From Dysgonomonas gadei ATCC BAA-286 (GTDB taxonomy: Bacteria > Bacteroidota > Bacteroidia > Bacteroidales > Dysgonomonadaceae), in NCBI RefSeq assembly GCF_000213555.1, contig NZ_GL891979.1, forward strand, positions 817,858 through 871,071: a stretch of DNA of 53,214 nucleotides, written 5' to 3'. Under the pieces are notes generated by a model that saw only the letters and a program-made list of their open reading frames with translations, did no database searches and was not told the origin of the DNA. Position 1 is the first letter of the stretch. The number at the start of each line of letters is the position of its first letter. The position numbers were made by a program, and so were the translations under genes. Below, piece by piece: positions 51,556 through 53,214 of this stretch.

Positions 51556-52569
51556 CTATATACCGGACAGATAATCTGACAGTTGTTCATAATTAGCTAA
51601 CTTATCTACAATTCCATCTTTTTTTACTATCCGGATAGAAACAGCAGATTCCACTATTACTGAGAACAGGGTATCCTTCTCTTCTTCAACCACTCCAAAA
51701 CCGTGTCTTTCCAGCATATTTTTAGTCCAGTGATATAGATATCCTTCTGCCTGTAAATGTACCTTTTTGCGACTTTCTCTGTTTGGCAGAAAATTTCCCG
51801 AATTCTTATCAAAAAGAATGTTATCTCCCTTAAAGAAATTATCCATTGTACCGGATAACACGACATCTTCTGTTACTCCGCCTGTCAGGCCCTTTTGCCG
51901 GGATAATAGCCATAAACGGTCGGCGAGGAGCAAGGCCAGATCTATGTCGTGTGTGGAGAGCAATATTGTTTTACCCTGATTCATAGTCAGGTTGTGAAGG
52001 AGATTCATTACTTCTATACGACTCTCGATATCCAGAAACGCGGTAGGTTCATCTAATAAGACAACCGGACATTGTTGCGCCAATGCTTTGGCTATCATAG
52101 CCTTTTGCCGTTCACCATCCGATAGTTCGGCTACATATACATCTGCTTTATGTACAATGCAGACATCCTCCATAGCTTTTTGCACTATCTCTTTATCTTC
52201 TTTTGTCAATTGACCGAAAAATCCGGTGTAAGGATATCTTCCCAATTCGACTAATTCCCTGACCAACAACCCTCCAGCTGAAGTCTTGTCCGTTAACACC
52301 AAGCCTAATGACTGGGATAACTCCTTTTCAGAATAAGCATTTATATCTTTATTTTCCAAAAGTATATTCCCCTGCAAACTGGGTTGCGAAGCACTGATTG
52401 TACGCAACAGAGTGGATTTACCTGCGCCATTAGCACCGATAAGGCAAACAAGTTCTCCCTGATACAAATCGAAAGACAAATCTTCATACAAAGCAGTCTT
52501 ATCCCTATGCTTCGTTTTTGCATATCCTATACTTATGTTTCGTGCAGATATTATCGCTTTTCTATTCAT
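51556..52569 (-). CDS. FecE/BtuD-type ABC transporter ATPase with C-terminal extension
   Basis: A 337-residue ATPase for iron-siderophore, heme or cobalamin import: Walker A GANGAGKST (about 43-51), Q-loop region 'LVLTDKTSAGGLLVRELVELGRYPYTGFFGQL' (typical of FecE/FhuC/BtuD), signature LSDGERQK, Walker B 'PVVLLDEPTAFLD' and 'LSTHDIDLA'. The ATPase domain ends near residue 255, and about 80 extra residues follow that do not look like ATPase. The permease and binding-protein genes expected upstream are not visible, because an IS4-family element begins about 110 bases upstream of its start. Confidence 0.88.
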   Translation of the reverse strand: MNRKAIISARNISIGYAKTKHRDKTALYEDLSFDLYQGELVCLIGANGAGKSTLLRTISASQPSLQGNILLENKDINAYSEKELSQSLGLVLTDKTSAGGLLVRELVELGRYPYTGFFGQLTKEDKEIVQKAMEDVCIVHKADVYVAELSDGERQKAMIAKALAQQCPVVLLDEPTAFLDIESRIEVMNLLHNLTMNQGKTILLSTHDIDLALLLADRLWLLSRQKGLTGGVTEDVVLSGTMDNFFKGDNILFDKNSGNFLPNRESRKKVHLQAEGYLYHWTKNMLERHGFGVVEEEKDTLFSVIVESAVSIRIVKKDGIVDKLANYEQLSDYLSGI

Positions 52570-52693
52570 ATTTAATCTTATGCTTCCAGTAAAATAAAAT
52601 TACATATTTTAACCGTATATAGTTAAAAAGTAACAGAAGTAACGGAAATTAATTAATAATTGAGAATGAAGAATCACTAGTGTTGCGTTAAAA
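52570..52693. other. Short intergenic region with dispersed repeat copy C
   Basis: The region between the ATPase start and the IS4 transposase. It holds copy C of the 23-base repeat (52622-52644). A possible IS4 terminus lies near 52680 ('TGTTGCGTTAAAAT'). The ATPase promoter may have been changed by the insertion. Confidence 0.4.
52622..52644 (+). repeat. Dispersed repeat, copy C
   Basis: GTTAAAAAGTAACAGAAGTA followed by ACG, similar to copies at 22758 and 22858. It lies 53 bases upstream of the ATPase start. Confidence 0.4.
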
Positions 52694-53214
52694 TTAATTG
52701 AATAACAATAAGTTATCAATTTGCTCTTTGACATTTTTGTAATCAGATTTATTAATCAGTTGATTTATAGGAGTTTTATCCAGCAGGGACTTGCCGAAAA
52801 TTTGTAATAATTCGTAGATTGTACGTTCTGTTTTGAGTTTTTTTGCAACTATCGCTATAAGGCAATAAGCAATAACAGCACAATTTACCTGTATTTTTAC
52901 GGCATTTTCGGTCGTTCCCCAAAACTGTTTGATTTTCAGATGCTGTTTTATCCATTTGAAAAACAATTCAATAGACCAACGTTTGCGATATAATTCCGTA
53001 ATCGTTTTAGCATCGGAAACCAAGTCATTTGTCAGAAAAACAAACTCTCTGTTTTGCACGGTATCGTAATAACGAATCTTGCGGATTTTTTCGGGGTAGC
53101 GTTTCGGTGAATTTCCGGTTGTAAAAACACCGATTTGGTCGGACTTTATACCTGTATACGGTTCTTTTTTAAGGCTGTATATTCGCCTGAATTTGATTTT
53201 TTCGCGTGCCCGGA
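52680..53214 (-). mobile_element. IS4-family insertion sequence, truncated by the window edge
   Basis: The 3' part of an IS4-family element reads leftward out of the right edge. The outer end lies near 52680, but the exact terminal repeat cannot be defined without the other end. Confidence 0.65.
52694..53212 (-). CDS. IS4-family transposase, C-terminal part (partial)
   Basis: About 172 residues, open at the right edge of the window. The frame extends beyond the internal GTG at 53059: it reads 'RAREKIKFRRIYSLKKEPYTGIKSDQIGVF' and then 'RKIRYYDTVQNREFVFLTNDLVSDAKTITELYRKRWSIELFFKWIKQHLKIKQFWG'. The IS4 YREK signature (Y-2-R-3-E-6-K) is complete in 'YRKRWSIELFFKWIK', with E as the third DDE acidic residue. 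The first two Asp residues lie outside the window. Confidence 0.88.
   Translation of the reverse strand, partial: RAREKIKFRRIYSLKKEPYTGIKSDQIGVFTTGNSPKRYPEKIRKIRYYDTVQNREFVFLTNDLVSDAKTITELYRKRWSIELFFKWIKQHLKIKQFWGTTENAVKIQVNCAVIAYCLIAIVAKKLKTERTIYELLQIFGKSLLDKTPINQLINKSDYKNVKEQIDNLLLFN

Overview
The window looks like a chromosome segment of a nitrogen-fixing Bacteroidales bacterium, most likely Dysgonomonas or a close relative. The evidence is a TonB-dependent receptor paired with a lipoprotein, Bacteroidetes-type Rho with a long disordered insert, DUF3857 proteins, LytTR/YehU-type two-component genes, TAnnTTTG-type promoters and low GC content. The genus is inference.

Positions 1-20,667 are accessory in character. 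A truncated IS481-family element (1-530) is followed by a complete minimal Mo-nitrogenase cluster, all on the minus strand: nifH-nifI1-nifI2-nifD-nifK-nifE-nifN-nifB-[2Fe-2S] ferredoxin-nifV-nifA, then a GNAT acetyltransferase and a HEPN-like protein. Upstream of nifH lies the molybdate unit modE-porin-modA-modB-modC, with mop (molbindin) transcribed divergently. Its proteins are domain-split: ModE is only the DNA-binding part, ModC lacks the TOBE domain, and Mop is separate. Next comes a two-gene unit with a Nif11-like protein and an unknown protein, then a decayed tyrosine recombinase beside tRNA-Ser(TGA). Three -24/-12-like (sigma-54) promoters can be seen, before nifH, modE and the Nif11-like gene, which suggests one NifA-driven regulon. 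An integrase next to a tRNA with the nif/mod genes on its other side suggests an old, immobilised nitrogen-fixation island.

Positions 20,668-52,569 look like ordinary Bacteroidales chromosome. They hold a LytTR two-component system beside a MacAB/TolC-type efflux operon with a Spy-like periplasmic protein, a TonB receptor and beta-helix lipoprotein pair, a receiver-PPDK fusion protein, RlpA, tRNA-Cys, rho, a CDF metal exporter, two DUF3857/transglutaminase proteins, purH, the elongasome operon mreB-mreC-mreD-mrdA-rodA, and an iron/cobalamin-type ABC ATPase. The window ends in a truncated IS4-family transposase.

The left third works as one process. Porin and ModABC bring in molybdate, ModE and Mop sense or store it, NifV makes homocitrate, NifB-NifEN build FeMo-co, NifHDK reduces N2, NifI1/I2 switch activity off when nitrogen is sufficient, and NifA controls transcription. 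Everything was read by eye from sequence; family assignments rest on motifs, not on database searches.
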